DNA from: Mycobacterium sp. IS-1590
GTDB taxonomy: Bacteria > Actinomycetota > Actinomycetes > Mycobacteriales > Mycobacteriaceae
Length of the DNA stretch: 64,000 bases
NCBI RefSeq assembly: GCF_001500025.1
Contig: NZ_LQIW01000023.1
Span: 370,821-434,820, forward strand
Reading direction: 5' to 3'
Of the stretch, positions 37,323 through 45,547 are shown piece by piece (position 1 is the first letter of the stretch; the number at the start of each line of letters is the position of its first letter). The notes under the pieces were generated by a model. The model had not been told where the DNA came from. It saw only the letters and a program-made list of their open reading frames with translations, and did not search any database. A program made the position numbers and the translations under genes.

Positions 37323-37840
37323 TGCGCGCCTCGGCAGGCGCTACCAAGACGCCGTGGACCGCGCGCATCGTCGGCGCGCTGTCGGTTCTGTTGGCGGTCG
37401 CGTTCGTGGCGGCGGCCGGCGCCGGTGGCTGGCTCTACTGGAACCGCGTTGAGCAGCGCGGCGAGCTGGCCGCGCGCGCCGAATTGGCGCCGTTGGCCGA
37501 ACGACAGATCCCCAAGGTCTTCGGCTACGACTACCAGACCGTCGAGCGCACGCTCAACGAGGTCTACCCGATGCTCACCCCGGATTACCGCCAGGAGTTC
37601 CGCGACCGGGCGGACAAGGACATCATTCCGCAGGCGCGCGAACGCCAGTTGGTCAGCCAAGCCCACGTCGTCGGGGTCGGCGTGCTCGACGCACATCGTG
37701 AATCGGCTTCGGTGATGGTGTATTTGAACCGAACCGTCACCGACAAATCGAAGGAACCCGTTTACGACGGCAGCCGCCTGCGGGTCGACTATCAGAAGGT
37801 CGACGGCAAGTGGCTGATCCAGTACATCACTCCGATTTAG
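37322..37840 (+). CDS. mas4B: Mce-associated membrane protein (Rv3492c-like)
   Basis: The 172-residue protein has one transmembrane helix (about residues 20-42) and a C-terminal extracytoplasmic domain homologous in layout to the preceding protein: Asp/Tyr-rich helices, then strands VMVYLNRTV, RLRVDYQKVDGKWLI. It is the last gene of the mce4 operon. The last 14 bases overlap the 3' end of otsA on the other strand, so no terminator fits between the two genes. The role is structural support of Mce4, inferred from the family. Confidence 0.88.
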   Translation: MRASAGATKTPWTARIVGALSVLLAVAFVAAAGAGGWLYWNRVEQRGELAARAELAPLAERQIPKVFGYDYQTVERTLNEVYPMLTPDYRQEFRDRADKDIIPQARERQLVSQAHVVGVGVLDAHRESASVMVYLNRTVTDKSKEPVYDGSRLRVDYQKVDGKWLIQYITPI

Positions 37841-39284
37841 ACTCCGTCGAAGCCAGTGCATCCAGAAACGCCCGCGCCCAGCGGTCGACGTCGTGTGCGA
37901 GCACTTGTCTGCGCAGCGCCCGCATGCGGCGCCTGCCCTCCTCCGGCGCCTGGTTCAGGGCGGCCTCGATGGCATCCTTCACGCCCTCGAGGTGATGCGG
38001 ATTGGCAAGGTAGGCCTGACGCAATTCCGCTGCCGCACCGGTGAACTCGCTGAGGACCAGCGCGCCGCCCAGATCACTGCGACACGCCACGTACTCCTTG
38101 GCCACGAGGTTCATGCCGTCGCGCAGCGGGGTCACGAGCATGACGTCGGCCGCGACGAAGAACGCGATCAACTCCTCGCGCGGCACCGGGCGGTGCAGGT
38201 AGTGCACGATGGGATGACCGACCTCACCGTATTCGCCGTTGATGTGGCCGACCTGACGCTCGATGTCCTCCCGCATCTCGATATAGCTCTCGACCCGCTC
38301 CCGACTGGGTGTAGCGAGCTGGACGAGCACGGTGTCCTCGCGATTGGCCCGGCCCTCGGCGAGCAGTTCGGACAACGCCCTGAGCCGGACGTCGATGCCC
38401 TTGGTGTAGTCGAGGCGGTCCACCCCCAGAAGGATCTTGCGGGGGTTACCCAACTCCTTGCGAATCTCCTTGGCGCGCTGACGGATCGAGCGGGACCGCG
38501 CCTGCTGGTCCAGCGCCGTGGAGTCGATCGAGATCGGGAAGGCGCCGACCTTGACCGTGCGGAATCCGAAACTGACCTCACCGAACCGTGAGCGGACGCC
38601 GATCGTCGCTCGGGATGTGTTGGCGCCGACCAACCTTCGGGCCAGGATGAGAAAGTTCTGCGCACCGCCGGGCAGATGGAACCCGACGAGATCGGCGCCG
38701 AGCAAGCCTTCGATGATCTCGGTGCGCCACGGCATCTGCATGAACAACTCGACCGGCGGGAACGGAATGTGCAGAAAGAATCCGATGGTGAGGTCCGGGC
38801 GCAGCATCCGCAGCATCTTTGGGACCAACTGCAACTGGTAGTCCTGAATCCACACGGTTGCGCCCTGGGCGGCGTGTTTGGCGGTGGCCTCGGCGAAGCG
38901 GCGGTTCACCACCACGTAGGTGTCCCACCACTCGCGGTGATAGATCGGCTTGACGATCACGTCGTGGTACAGCGGCCACAGCGTGGCGTTCGAGAAGCCT
39001 TCGTAATACTTCGCGACGTCGTCGGCGGACAGCTTGACCGGGCACAGGGTCATGTCGTCCTGCGCGATGGGCTCGTCGTCGCCGTCGGGAACGCCGGGCC
39101 AACCGATCCACGCCCCGCGCCTGCGGCGCAGCAACGGCTCGAGCGCCGTGACCAATCCGCCCGGACTTCTCTTCCACGTGGTGCTGCCGTCGGGCAACCG
39201 TTCCATGTCGATCGGTAGGCGGTTGGCCACCACCACGAAATCGGCGTTGCCGGAGCCGGCCCGTGGACCGTCCCCTGAAGTCAC
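37827..39284 (-). CDS. otsA: Trehalose-6-phosphate synthase OtsA
   Basis: The 485-residue enzyme is a GT20 glycosyltransferase (GT-B fold) that joins UDP/ADP-glucose and glucose-6-phosphate to trehalose-6-phosphate, the route to trehalose for mycolyl lipids and stress protection. Recognised are VVVANRLPIDMERL at the N-terminus, the WIQDYQLQLVPKMLR block (about residues 145-160), GVDRLDYTKGIDVRLRAL (about 287-305) and the C-terminal VTPLRDGMNLVAKEYVACR (about 378-396). The GTG start directly follows a 54-residue gene on the same strand. It is convergent with mas4B, as Rv3490 is with the mce4 operon. Confidence 0.95.
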   Translation of the reverse strand: MTSGDGPRAGSGNADFVVVANRLPIDMERLPDGSTTWKRSPGGLVTALEPLLRRRRGAWIGWPGVPDGDDEPIAQDDMTLCPVKLSADDVAKYYEGFSNATLWPLYHDVIVKPIYHREWWDTYVVVNRRFAEATAKHAAQGATVWIQDYQLQLVPKMLRMLRPDLTIGFFLHIPFPPVELFMQMPWRTEIIEGLLGADLVGFHLPGGAQNFLILARRLVGANTSRATIGVRSRFGEVSFGFRTVKVGAFPISIDSTALDQQARSRSIRQRAKEIRKELGNPRKILLGVDRLDYTKGIDVRLRALSELLAEGRANREDTVLVQLATPSRERVESYIEMREDIERQVGHINGEYGEVGHPIVHYLHRPVPREELIAFFVAADVMLVTPLRDGMNLVAKEYVACRSDLGGALVLSEFTGAAAELRQAYLANPHHLEGVKDAIEAALNQAPEEGRRRMRALRRQVLAHDVDRWARAFLDALASTESKSE

Positions 39285-39449
39285 TTACGCCTCGAGTTTC
39301 GAGGGCCCAATGCCGAGCATCGAGAGAAACACCCGGCACTCTTCGGCGTCTTTCGCGTACGCGGCGACGACGCGGCGCGCCTGACGGGCGGTGCTGTCGG
39401 CGAGCGGCTCGACGTCGCCGAGCTCGGCGGGATCTGATTTCGCAGGCAT
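39285..39449 (-). CDS. 54-residue conserved protein directly upstream of otsA (Rv3489-like)
   Basis: The small protein (MPAKSDPAELGDVEPL...) is mostly helical and soluble, with one cysteine. Its stop codon touches the GTG of otsA with no base between them, so the pair is surely co-transcribed and may be translationally coupled. Its length and position agree with Rv3489. The open frame extends upstream without protein character, so the ATG at 39449 is used. The function is unknown; a regulatory or stabilising role for OtsA is only a guess. Confidence 0.72.
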   Translation of the reverse strand: MPAKSDPAELGDVEPLADSTARQARRVVAAYAKDAEECRVFLSMLGIGPSKLEA

Positions 39450-39499
39450 ACGACAACTGTATGCGAAAGGCAGGCCGCGCCGGTTCGCTAACCCCCTGA

Positions 39500-39856
39500 C
39501 TAGGGGCTGTGGCTGAACACCGGGGCCGGGGGCGGTGTCACCGTCTGCGCCTGGGCTTCCTCGGCCAGACCGATGCAGCCACCCTGGTTGTGGCCAATGC
39601 ACGGAACGCCCATGACCTCGGGGACGTCAGGGTTGCCCGGTTGCGTGGTGAAGACCGAGCCGGCGTTGGGCACCGTGTGGGGCACGCAGTTGCCAGTGAA
39701 CTGGTCCGGCTCCTCCCCGCCGGAGCAGCCCTGAGCCTGCGGCGCAACCGGGGCCGCGGGTGTTGCGAATACGGAGACCACCGGCGCGGCGGCGATCGCC
39801 ACCGCAAAGCCGCCGGCAAGGATCAGCCGTTGTACAGGGGACTTCAAGCTCGCCAT
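39500..39856 (-). CDS. Secreted Ibp1-like protein, copy 1
   Basis: The 118-residue exported protein has a signal peptide (Lys5 and Arg10, hydrophobic core to about 33, cleavage near ATPAAP) and four cysteines in a fixed frame: GCSGGEEPDQF, GNCVPHTVPN, VPCIGHNQGGCIG. Proteins of this appearance are often labelled intersectin-EH binding protein Ibp1 in mycobacteria; NPDVPE and related short motifs may be partner sites. The exact function is not known to me. It starts at the ATG followed by MASLKSP. A paralogue with the same cysteine frame lies about 100 bases upstream. Confidence 0.75.
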   Translation of the reverse strand: MASLKSPVQRLILAGGFAVAIAAAPVVSVFATPAAPVAPQAQGCSGGEEPDQFTGNCVPHTVPNAGSVFTTQPGNPDVPEVMGVPCIGHNQGGCIGLAEEAQAQTVTPPPAPVFSHSP

Positions 39857-39954
39857 TGTCACGCTTTCTGTAGTGATCAACCGTGCCCTTGCCAGGGATT
39901 CTATGGAAGCTGAAAGCTTTCTGCACAGCTTCGCAAAACGGATACCTGCGCCGA

Positions 39955-40308
39955 CTACGGGCTGGCGCTGATGGTGGAGCGCGGTTGCGCCGGTGGGCCG
40001 GCCGCGACCTCGTTCTCGGCCAACCCCAGGCAGGCGCCGGCGTTGTGCCCGATGCACGGAATGCCCTGGATCTCCGGAACATCCGGGTTTGCCGCGGTGA
40101 CCTGGAAGGGAGGCGGTGAATTCGGGACCATGAACGGCACACAGGTCACGGTGAACTGGTCGGGCTCCTCACCTCCCTGACAGCCCTGAGCCAGGGCAGG
40201 ACTCGGTTCCGACGCCAAGTGCACGGCGGCCACGGGAGCTGCCGCAGCCGCGATCATGAATGCGCCGGTGTACACGAGCCTCCGGAGCGGGACCGAATAT
40301 TTCGCCAT
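39955..40308 (-). CDS. Secreted Ibp1-like protein, copy 2
   Basis: The 117-residue protein is a tandem paralogue of the downstream gene: a signal peptide (MAKYSVPLRRL, hydrophobic core to about 30), then the same frame GCQGGEEPDQF, VTCVPFMVPN, IPCIGHNAGACLG with four cysteines at equal spacing. The linkers and C-termini differ strongly. The GEEPDQF core and NPDVPE are shared, which marks duplication within the family. Each copy has its own start and spacer of about 100 bases. The function is unknown. Confidence 0.75.
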   Translation of the reverse strand: MAKYSVPLRRLVYTGAFMIAAAAAPVAAVHLASEPSPALAQGCQGGEEPDQFTVTCVPFMVPNSPPPFQVTAANPDVPEIQGIPCIGHNAGACLGLAENEVAAGPPAQPRSTISASP

Positions 40309-40624
40309 TCCGCGATTCTAGGAGCCGATCCGTTGCTTCGTGCACCTTTGCACCGGTGGCGGGTCTCGAAGTCGGTGCGCACAAGTGCCGACCAGACCCG
40401 GTGCATTGCCCACAAATCTCCCCGCGCGGCAGGCGACATCGACGTCTCGGGGCTCTCCATCGCGCCGATACCGCCGACCCGGCAACGGATTACGGCGCAC
40501 TCACGCCGTCGTCTCCCACGTCTCTGCGAGTCCACCCCCGGATGCTGCGGCACCGCCGAATAACCGATGCGGGACGCACCGTAATGTGCAGTTGGTCGAA
40601 CCAACCCAAGCGAGGTGATCCGCG
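40309..40624. other. 316-base spacer, no gene recognised
   Basis: This gap lies between a secreted-protein gene read leftward and an enoyl-CoA hydratase gene read rightward. The open frames here do not look like protein. No operator, repeat or RNA structure was identified; promoters for both genes are presumably inside. Confidence 0.5.
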
Positions 40625-41557
40625 ATGGCGAGCCCTGATCTGACGAGCGCCGATGCCGGAGGCGGTGCGGCGCAACAGGTGACGTACGAAACCGTCGATG
40701 ACGGCCAGATCGCCCGGATCTGGTTGAACCGCCCGGATGCGCAGAACGCCCAGTCCCGCACCCTGTTGGTGCAGTTGGACGAGGCGTTCGGCCGCGCAGA
40801 AGCCGATGACAATGTGCGGGTGGTGATCCTGGCCGCGCGGGGCAAGAACTTCTCGGCGGGGCACGATCTCGGGTCGGAAGAGGCGATGCTGGAGCGCACG
40901 CCGGGCCCGGCGCAGCATCCGACGTTTCAATCGCACGGCGCCACCGTGCCCGCGATCGCCGAGCGCACGTATCTGCAGGAGTGGCACTTCTTCTTCGAGA
41001 ACACCCGCCGGTGGCGCGATCTGCGCAAGATCACGATCGCCCAGGTGCAGGGAAATGCGATATCGGCGGGCCTCATGCTCGTCTGGGCGTGCGATCTGAT
41101 CGTCGCGGCCGACGATGCGAAGTTCAGTGACGTGGTGGGCGTGCGGATGGGAATGCCCGGCGTCGAATACTACGCTCACCCATGGGAATTCGGTGCCAGG
41201 AAGGCCAAAGAACTTCTGCTGACCGGTGATTCGATCGACGCCGATGAGGCGTACCGCCTCGGCATGGTGTCCAAGATCTTCGCCCGCGACGAACTCGAGG
41301 ACAAGACACTCGAATTCGCCCGCCGGATCGCCGAGCGCCCGACGATGGCGGCGCTGCTCATCAAGGATTCGGTCAACGCCGCCGCGGACGCGATGGGGTT
41401 CACCGAGGCGTTGCGCCATGCGTTCCACATCCACGAACTCGGGCATGCCCACTGGGCGGCGCACAACGAGAACCGCTACCCGGTCGGGCTCCCGCCGAAC
41501 GTGCCGGACTGGCGCACACTCGGCGCGCCGAAGCCCGCCCGCCGTGACGAGCCGTGA
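40625..41557 (+). CDS. Enoyl-CoA hydratase/isomerase-family protein
   Basis: The protein of 310 residues has a crotonase fold with signatures NFSAGHDLGSEEAM (about residues 78-91; oxyanion hole) and QVQGNAISAGLMLVWACDLIVAAD (about 140-163). It is longer than classical EchA proteins because of an insertion (about 92-125) and an extended C-terminus that ends in HAHWAAHNENRYP. The substrate is unknown; a fatty acyl or steroid side-chain CoA ester is likely from the family. It precedes an SDR gene with a KstR box, but a 43-base gap with that operator lies between them. I do not assign a specific EchA number. Confidence 0.83.
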   Translation: MASPDLTSADAGGGAAQQVTYETVDDGQIARIWLNRPDAQNAQSRTLLVQLDEAFGRAEADDNVRVVILAARGKNFSAGHDLGSEEAMLERTPGPAQHPTFQSHGATVPAIAERTYLQEWHFFFENTRRWRDLRKITIAQVQGNAISAGLMLVWACDLIVAADDAKFSDVVGVRMGMPGVEYYAHPWEFGARKAKELLLTGDSIDADEAYRLGMVSKIFARDELEDKTLEFARRIAERPTMAALLIKDSVNAAADAMGFTEALRHAFHIHELGHAHWAAHNENRYPVGLPPNVPDWRTLGAPKPARRDEP

Positions 41558-41565
41558 CGTATAAC

Positions 41566-41579
41566 TGGAACCTGTTCTA
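41566..41579 (+). promoter_or_regulatory. KstR operator before an SDR gene outside the classical cluster
   Basis: TGGAACCTGTTCTA is a perfect match to TnnAACnnGTTnnA, only 9 bases after the hydratase stop and 21 bases before the SDR start. It indicates that the SDR gene has its own sterol-dependent promoter. Confidence 0.82.
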
Positions 41580-41600
41580 GCTACGGCGAAGGGGTCTGCG

Positions 41601-42437
41601 GTGGAGTTGTCCTTGACGGGTCGGACGGTGTTGGTCACGGGCGGTGGCAGCGGCATCGGCAAGGGTGTGGCGGCCGCGGTGGTGGCGGCCGGCGGTAACG
41701 CGATGCTCGTCGGGCGCAACGCCGACAAGCTGTCCAACGCGGCCGACGAGATCAAGGCGCAGGGCGGTCCGGGCTCGGTGCTCTACGAGCCCGCCGACGT
41801 GACGAACGAGGACGAGGTCGCCCGAGTCGTCGAGGCCACCACCGCGTGGACCGGCCGGCTGTACGGCGTCGTGCACTGTGCGGGTGGCAGCGAGACGATC
41901 GGACCCATCACCCAGATCGATTCCGAACTGTGGCGACGCACCGTCGATCTGAACATCAACGGCACCATGTACGTCCTCAAGCATTCGGCGCGCGAAATGG
42001 TGCGCGGTGGCGGCGGATCCTTCATCGGCATCTCGTCGATCGCGGCGAGCAACACGCACCGGTGGTTCGGCGCCTACGGCGTCTCCAAGGCGGGCATCGA
42101 CCACATGATGCAGCTCGCGGCCGACGAACTCGGCGCCTCCTGGGTCCGCGTGAACTGCATCCGCCCCGGCTTGATCCGCACCGAACTCGTCGCGCCGGTA
42201 CTCGAATCCCCGGAGCTGAGCGGCGACTACGCGGCGTGCACGCCGTTGCCGCGGCCAGGTGAGGTCGAGGACATCGCCAACGCCTCGCTGTTCCTGCTCA
42301 GCGATGCGGCCAGTTTCATCACCGGTCAGGTCATCAACGTCGACGGCGGTCAGCTGGTGCGACGCGGACCCGACTACTCGTCGATGCTCGAGCCGCTGTT
42401 CGGGGCCGAGGGCCTGCGGGGAGTCGTCTCCACCTAG
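41601..42437 (+). CDS. Short-chain dehydrogenase/reductase with own KstR box
   Basis: The 278-residue SDR has the full classical motif set: TGGGSGIG (13-20), a CAGG-type variant of NNAG (VHCAGGSE), SSIAAS serine and YGVSK as catalytic Tyr-x3-Lys, and a Pro-Gly turn after strand 6 (IRPGLIRTE). The usual NNAG is CAGG here. The GTG follows an AAGGGG ribosome site. Because a perfect KstR operator precedes it, oxidation or reduction of a hydroxysteroid or steroid-CoA intermediate is likely. The exact substrate is open; the gene lies next to an enoyl-CoA hydratase gene and a PucR-type regulator. Confidence 0.85.
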   Translation: MELSLTGRTVLVTGGGSGIGKGVAAAVVAAGGNAMLVGRNADKLSNAADEIKAQGGPGSVLYEPADVTNEDEVARVVEATTAWTGRLYGVVHCAGGSETIGPITQIDSELWRRTVDLNINGTMYVLKHSAREMVRGGGGSFIGISSIAASNTHRWFGAYGVSKAGIDHMMQLAADELGASWVRVNCIRPGLIRTELVAPVLESPELSGDYAACTPLPRPGEVEDIANASLFLLSDAASFITGQVINVDGGQLVRRGPDYSSMLEPLFGAEGLRGVVST

Positions 42438-42491
42438 GGCATCCGGTCTGCGGTAGTCCCCGCCCGGCTGAGGGCGCGGTAACGTCGGCCC

Positions 42492-44018
42492 GTGGTCACC
42501 TTGGATCGGCTGGTCAACGTGCTGGGGAGCTATGGCGTGCGCCTGCGCTTCTGCCCGATCCCACGCTCGACCGAGTTGGGCAGCGTGGTGCTGCACGAGG
42601 TCACCGAGGGCCGCACGGTCACCGGTGACGTGCTGCTGGCGATCGGCGCGCGAACGGTCAACGAGGCGCTGCGGTGGGCGGTTTCGGCACGCGCGATGGT
42701 GGTGCTGCTCCGAGACGGCGACAACGACACGACTTTCGCGGGCATGGTCGAGGGTGTCGCGGTGATGGTCGTCGAACCGGCCGTGCCCTGGAGCGAACTC
42801 TCCGCGATCGTCTACGGCCTGGTGCTGGAGGGCCGGGAAACGGAATCCGGCCGCGGCCCAACCGATTTGTTCGCGCTTGCCGACAGCTTGGCCGAATCGG
42901 CGGGCGGCGCCGTGACGATCGAGGACCCGCTGTCCCGTGTGCTCGCGTACTCCACGATGCAGGAGAACGCCGACCGGGCCCGCGTCGCGACGATCATGAA
43001 CCGGCAGGCGCCGGAGTGGTTGCGCGAGTACTTCGAATCGCAGGGCGTGTTCGCTCATCTCACGTCATCGGACGAACCGATGTTCGTCGCGCCCAACGCC
43101 GATCAGGGCCTGTCCGGCCGCACGGTTGTCGCGGTGCGCTCGGGGCGAGAGCTCATGGGCGCGGTGTGGGTCTCCTCTCCGGACCCGTTGGTGGAACCCG
43201 AACGCACGGCGCTGACCGACAATGCCAGGACGGTCGCTCTGCACCTGCTGCGCTCGCGCGCCAGCGCCGACCTCGAACGTCAGGTCGAATCCGATTTGGT
43301 GTTACGGCTGCTCGACGGCAGCGCCGACGCCGCGGCTGCGGCGAGCAGGCTGGGGTTGTCGCAGGGGTCGCTGCGGGTCGTCGCCGTGCAGGCGTCGATC
43401 GGCGGCGAACGGGATGCGGCGCTGCTGTTGGCGTTCGAACGCGCGACCGCCGGCTTCGGGTGGTCACGTCCGGGTCGCAGCGCGCTGGCGGGCAACACGA
43501 TCTACACCTTGATGCCGGGCGAACGGGTCGCAGGCGCCCGCAAGTGGGTCGACGCGTTGAAGGCGGCGCTGCCGGACCGGGTGACGGTGGTCGCCGGCAT
43601 CAGCAAGGCGGCCGTGGCCGTCGACCTGCCCGCCGCGCGGCAGGAGGCCGATGAGTGCCTGGCGCTGCACGAAGTCGGGCCACCCGACGCCGCGCCGCCC
43701 GCCTACGACGAGTCGTGGGATGAGATCCTGCTGCAGCGTCTGCGGACTGCCGCACGCTCGGGGCGTACCCCGGACAGGGGACCGGTCGCCGAACTACGCC
43801 GCCACGACCAGAACCACGCCACCGAGTACGTCCCGACGTTGCGGGCCTATCTGGAGGCGCTGGGCGATCCCGCCCAGGCGGGGCACCGCCTCGGGGTCCA
43901 CGAGAACACGGTTCGCTACCGCCTGCGCAAGATGGCTGAGATCACCGATCTGCCGCTGGAGGACGCCCGCAAGCGCCTCGCCATGATGATCGAACTCGCC
44001 GCGATCGACACCGACTGA
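42492..44018 (+). CDS. PucR-family transcriptional regulator
   Basis: The 508-residue protein has the PucR layout: an N-terminal ligand-sensing PucR domain (about 10-120), a middle GGDEF-like CdaR region and a C-terminal helix-turn-helix (about 440-500, GHRLGVHENTVRYRLRKMAE). PucR/CdaR proteins usually activate the genes next to them in response to purine or amino-acid derivatives. Downstream an FAD amine/amino-acid oxidoreductase follows, which suggests it controls that gene. A candidate direct-repeat operator is in the gap. No ligand can be read from the sequence. Confidence 0.86.
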   Translation: MVTLDRLVNVLGSYGVRLRFCPIPRSTELGSVVLHEVTEGRTVTGDVLLAIGARTVNEALRWAVSARAMVVLLRDGDNDTTFAGMVEGVAVMVVEPAVPWSELSAIVYGLVLEGRETESGRGPTDLFALADSLAESAGGAVTIEDPLSRVLAYSTMQENADRARVATIMNRQAPEWLREYFESQGVFAHLTSSDEPMFVAPNADQGLSGRTVVAVRSGRELMGAVWVSSPDPLVEPERTALTDNARTVALHLLRSRASADLERQVESDLVLRLLDGSADAAAAASRLGLSQGSLRVVAVQASIGGERDAALLLAFERATAGFGWSRPGRSALAGNTIYTLMPGERVAGARKWVDALKAALPDRVTVVAGISKAAVAVDLPAARQEADECLALHEVGPPDAAPPAYDESWDEILLQRLRTAARSGRTPDRGPVAELRRHDQNHATEYVPTLRAYLEALGDPAQAGHRLGVHENTVRYRLRKMAEITDLPLEDARKRLAMMIELAAIDTD

Positions 44019-44050
44019 GCGGCCTCGACCGAACCCCGCCCGAAGTGGTC

Positions 44051-44090
44051 ATTGTCGGATCACCACAACGGCCCGCCGGGGGATTGTCGG
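44051..44090. promoter_or_regulatory. Direct repeat ATTGTCGG in the PucR-oxidoreductase gap
   Basis: Two identical ATTGTCGG octamers (44051-44058 and 44083-44090) are 32 bases apart start to start, about three helical turns. They could be sites of the neighbouring PucR regulator. Only the repeat itself is seen. Confidence 0.4.
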
Positions 44091-44169
44091 TCCGGGGCAA
44101 GTCGGAACGCGGTCGCCCGACCCACCATGAAGTCAACGAACGGGCTTTTCAGCGATGGAGGGGTTTGCA

Positions 44170-45435
44170 ATGGTCGGCGGCGAGCGGATTGACGGTGGAC
44201 CGCGGTCTGCGATCGTGGTCGGCGCGGGCATCGTCGGCTTGTCCACGGCATGGTTCTTGCAGGAGCGCGGTGTCAACGTCACCGTCGTGGACCGCAGCGG
44301 GGTGGCCGCTGGCGCATCGTGGGGCAACGCCGGATGGGTTGCGCCCGCGCTGACGTTGCCGTTGACGTCGCCGAAGACGCTGCGTTACGGGCTGCGCTCG
44401 CTGCGCGACCGCAACGCGCCACTGCACATCCCGCTGACCATCGACGGGGCGTTGTGGCTGTTTCTCATCCAGTTCGCCGCGAACTCGCGATCCTCGGTGT
44501 GGAACCAGGCGGTGGCGGCCAACGTGCCGCTGAACCAGGAAAGCATCGAGGCATTCGACGTCCTGATCACGAACGGGGTGGACGCGCCGGTGACCGACGC
44601 CCCGATCACCGCGATCTTCCGCAGCACCGAAGACGCCGAGAACATGATGCGGGATCTGCGTGCCCTCGAAAGCGCCGGACAGGAACTGTTCGTCACCGGA
44701 TTGTCCGGTGAGGCGTTGCGCGAGCAGGTGCCGTTGGCCTCGGCGGCGATCACCGCCGGAATCAACATCAACGGTCAGCGCTTCGTCGACCCGGGCCGTT
44801 TCGTGCAAGCCCTGGGCCGGGCGGTCGAGGAGCGTGGGGGAAACATCCTGACCCACGACGTGCGGGGCGTGTTCAGCTCCGGCAACCGCGTGGTGGTGCA
44901 GCCCTACAACGGCAAGCACATGACCGCCGACAGCGCGGTGATCGCCACCGGCGCCTGGATGTCGCGGCTGGCGGGGCACCGGCTGCGCGTGCCCGTGGAG
45001 TCCGGTCGCGGCTACTCGTTCACCGTGCCGGTGGATCGCCCCATCCCCGGTCCCATCTATCTGCCCGACGCGCGCATCGCCTGCACGCCGTACAAGGGTG
45101 CGCTGCGAGTGGCGGGCACGATGGAGTTACGCGATCCGCACGAACCGGCGATCCCGGAGCGGGTCGACGCGATCGTCGAGTCGGCCAGCCCGCTCCTGGA
45201 GGGAGTCAGGTGGGCCGAACGCAGCGACATCTGGGTGGGCCCGCGGCCGATCACCCCGGACGGCCGCCCGCTCATCGGCGAGATGTCGCGAAACGTCTAC
45301 GTGGCCGGCGGGCACGGCATGTGGGGACTGGCACACGGTCCGGTGACCGGCCGGCTCCTGGCCGAACAGATCACGACCGGCAAGCAACCCGAGGCGCTGC
45401 GGCCCTTTGATCCGCTCCGCCGCGCGGTCGCATAG
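44170..45435 (+). CDS. FAD-dependent D-amino acid dehydrogenase/oxidoreductase (DadA-like)
   Basis: The 421-residue protein is a DAO-fold flavoprotein. The FAD dinucleotide loop is GAGIVGLSTAWFLQERG (about 19-35) and a C-terminal GPRPITPDGRPLIGEM followed by GHGMWGL is as in D-amino acid dehydrogenases and glycine/sarcosine oxidases. The ATG at 44170 is preferred because GGAGGGG lies 6 bases upstream; that ribosome site would be inside the gene if the earlier ATG were used. The substrate is probably a D-amino acid, proline derivative or amine. It follows the PucR regulator gene and is followed by a hairpin. Confidence 0.84.
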   Translation: MVGGERIDGGPRSAIVVGAGIVGLSTAWFLQERGVNVTVVDRSGVAAGASWGNAGWVAPALTLPLTSPKTLRYGLRSLRDRNAPLHIPLTIDGALWLFLIQFAANSRSSVWNQAVAANVPLNQESIEAFDVLITNGVDAPVTDAPITAIFRSTEDAENMMRDLRALESAGQELFVTGLSGEALREQVPLASAAITAGININGQRFVDPGRFVQALGRAVEERGGNILTHDVRGVFSSGNRVVVQPYNGKHMTADSAVIATGAWMSRLAGHRLRVPVESGRGYSFTVPVDRPIPGPIYLPDARIACTPYKGALRVAGTMELRDPHEPAIPERVDAIVESASPLLEGVRWAERSDIWVGPRPITPDGRPLIGEMSRNVYVAGGHGMWGLAHGPVTGRLLAEQITTGKQPEALRPFDPLRRAVA

Positions 45436-45478
45436 AGCGGCCACCCGGCTCTTCGGCCCCTCGCGGGCCCTGCGAGTC

Positions 45479-45519
45479 GTCAGGGGCGGCGCTGTCACAG
45501 CCCGTGGCCCGCCCCTGAC
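45479..45519 (+). terminator. 11-bp stem hairpin after the FAD oxidoreductase gene
   Basis: GTCAGGGGCGG pairs perfectly with CCGCCCCTGAC across 19 bases, and the loop itself holds GCTGT-C-ACAGC. It lies 43 bases after the oxidoreductase stop and 28 bases before the first Gre-like gene. A terminator is likely; a leader structure for the next gene is possible. Confidence 0.6.
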
Positions 45520-45547
45520 GGCAACCCCTTTCGAGAAAGGACCACAC

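Noticed and set aside
40254..40604. Minus-strand open frame of 116 codons in the gap before the enoyl-CoA hydratase
   Set aside because: Part of it overlaps the signal sequence of a secreted-protein gene, and the rest has no protein-like pattern.
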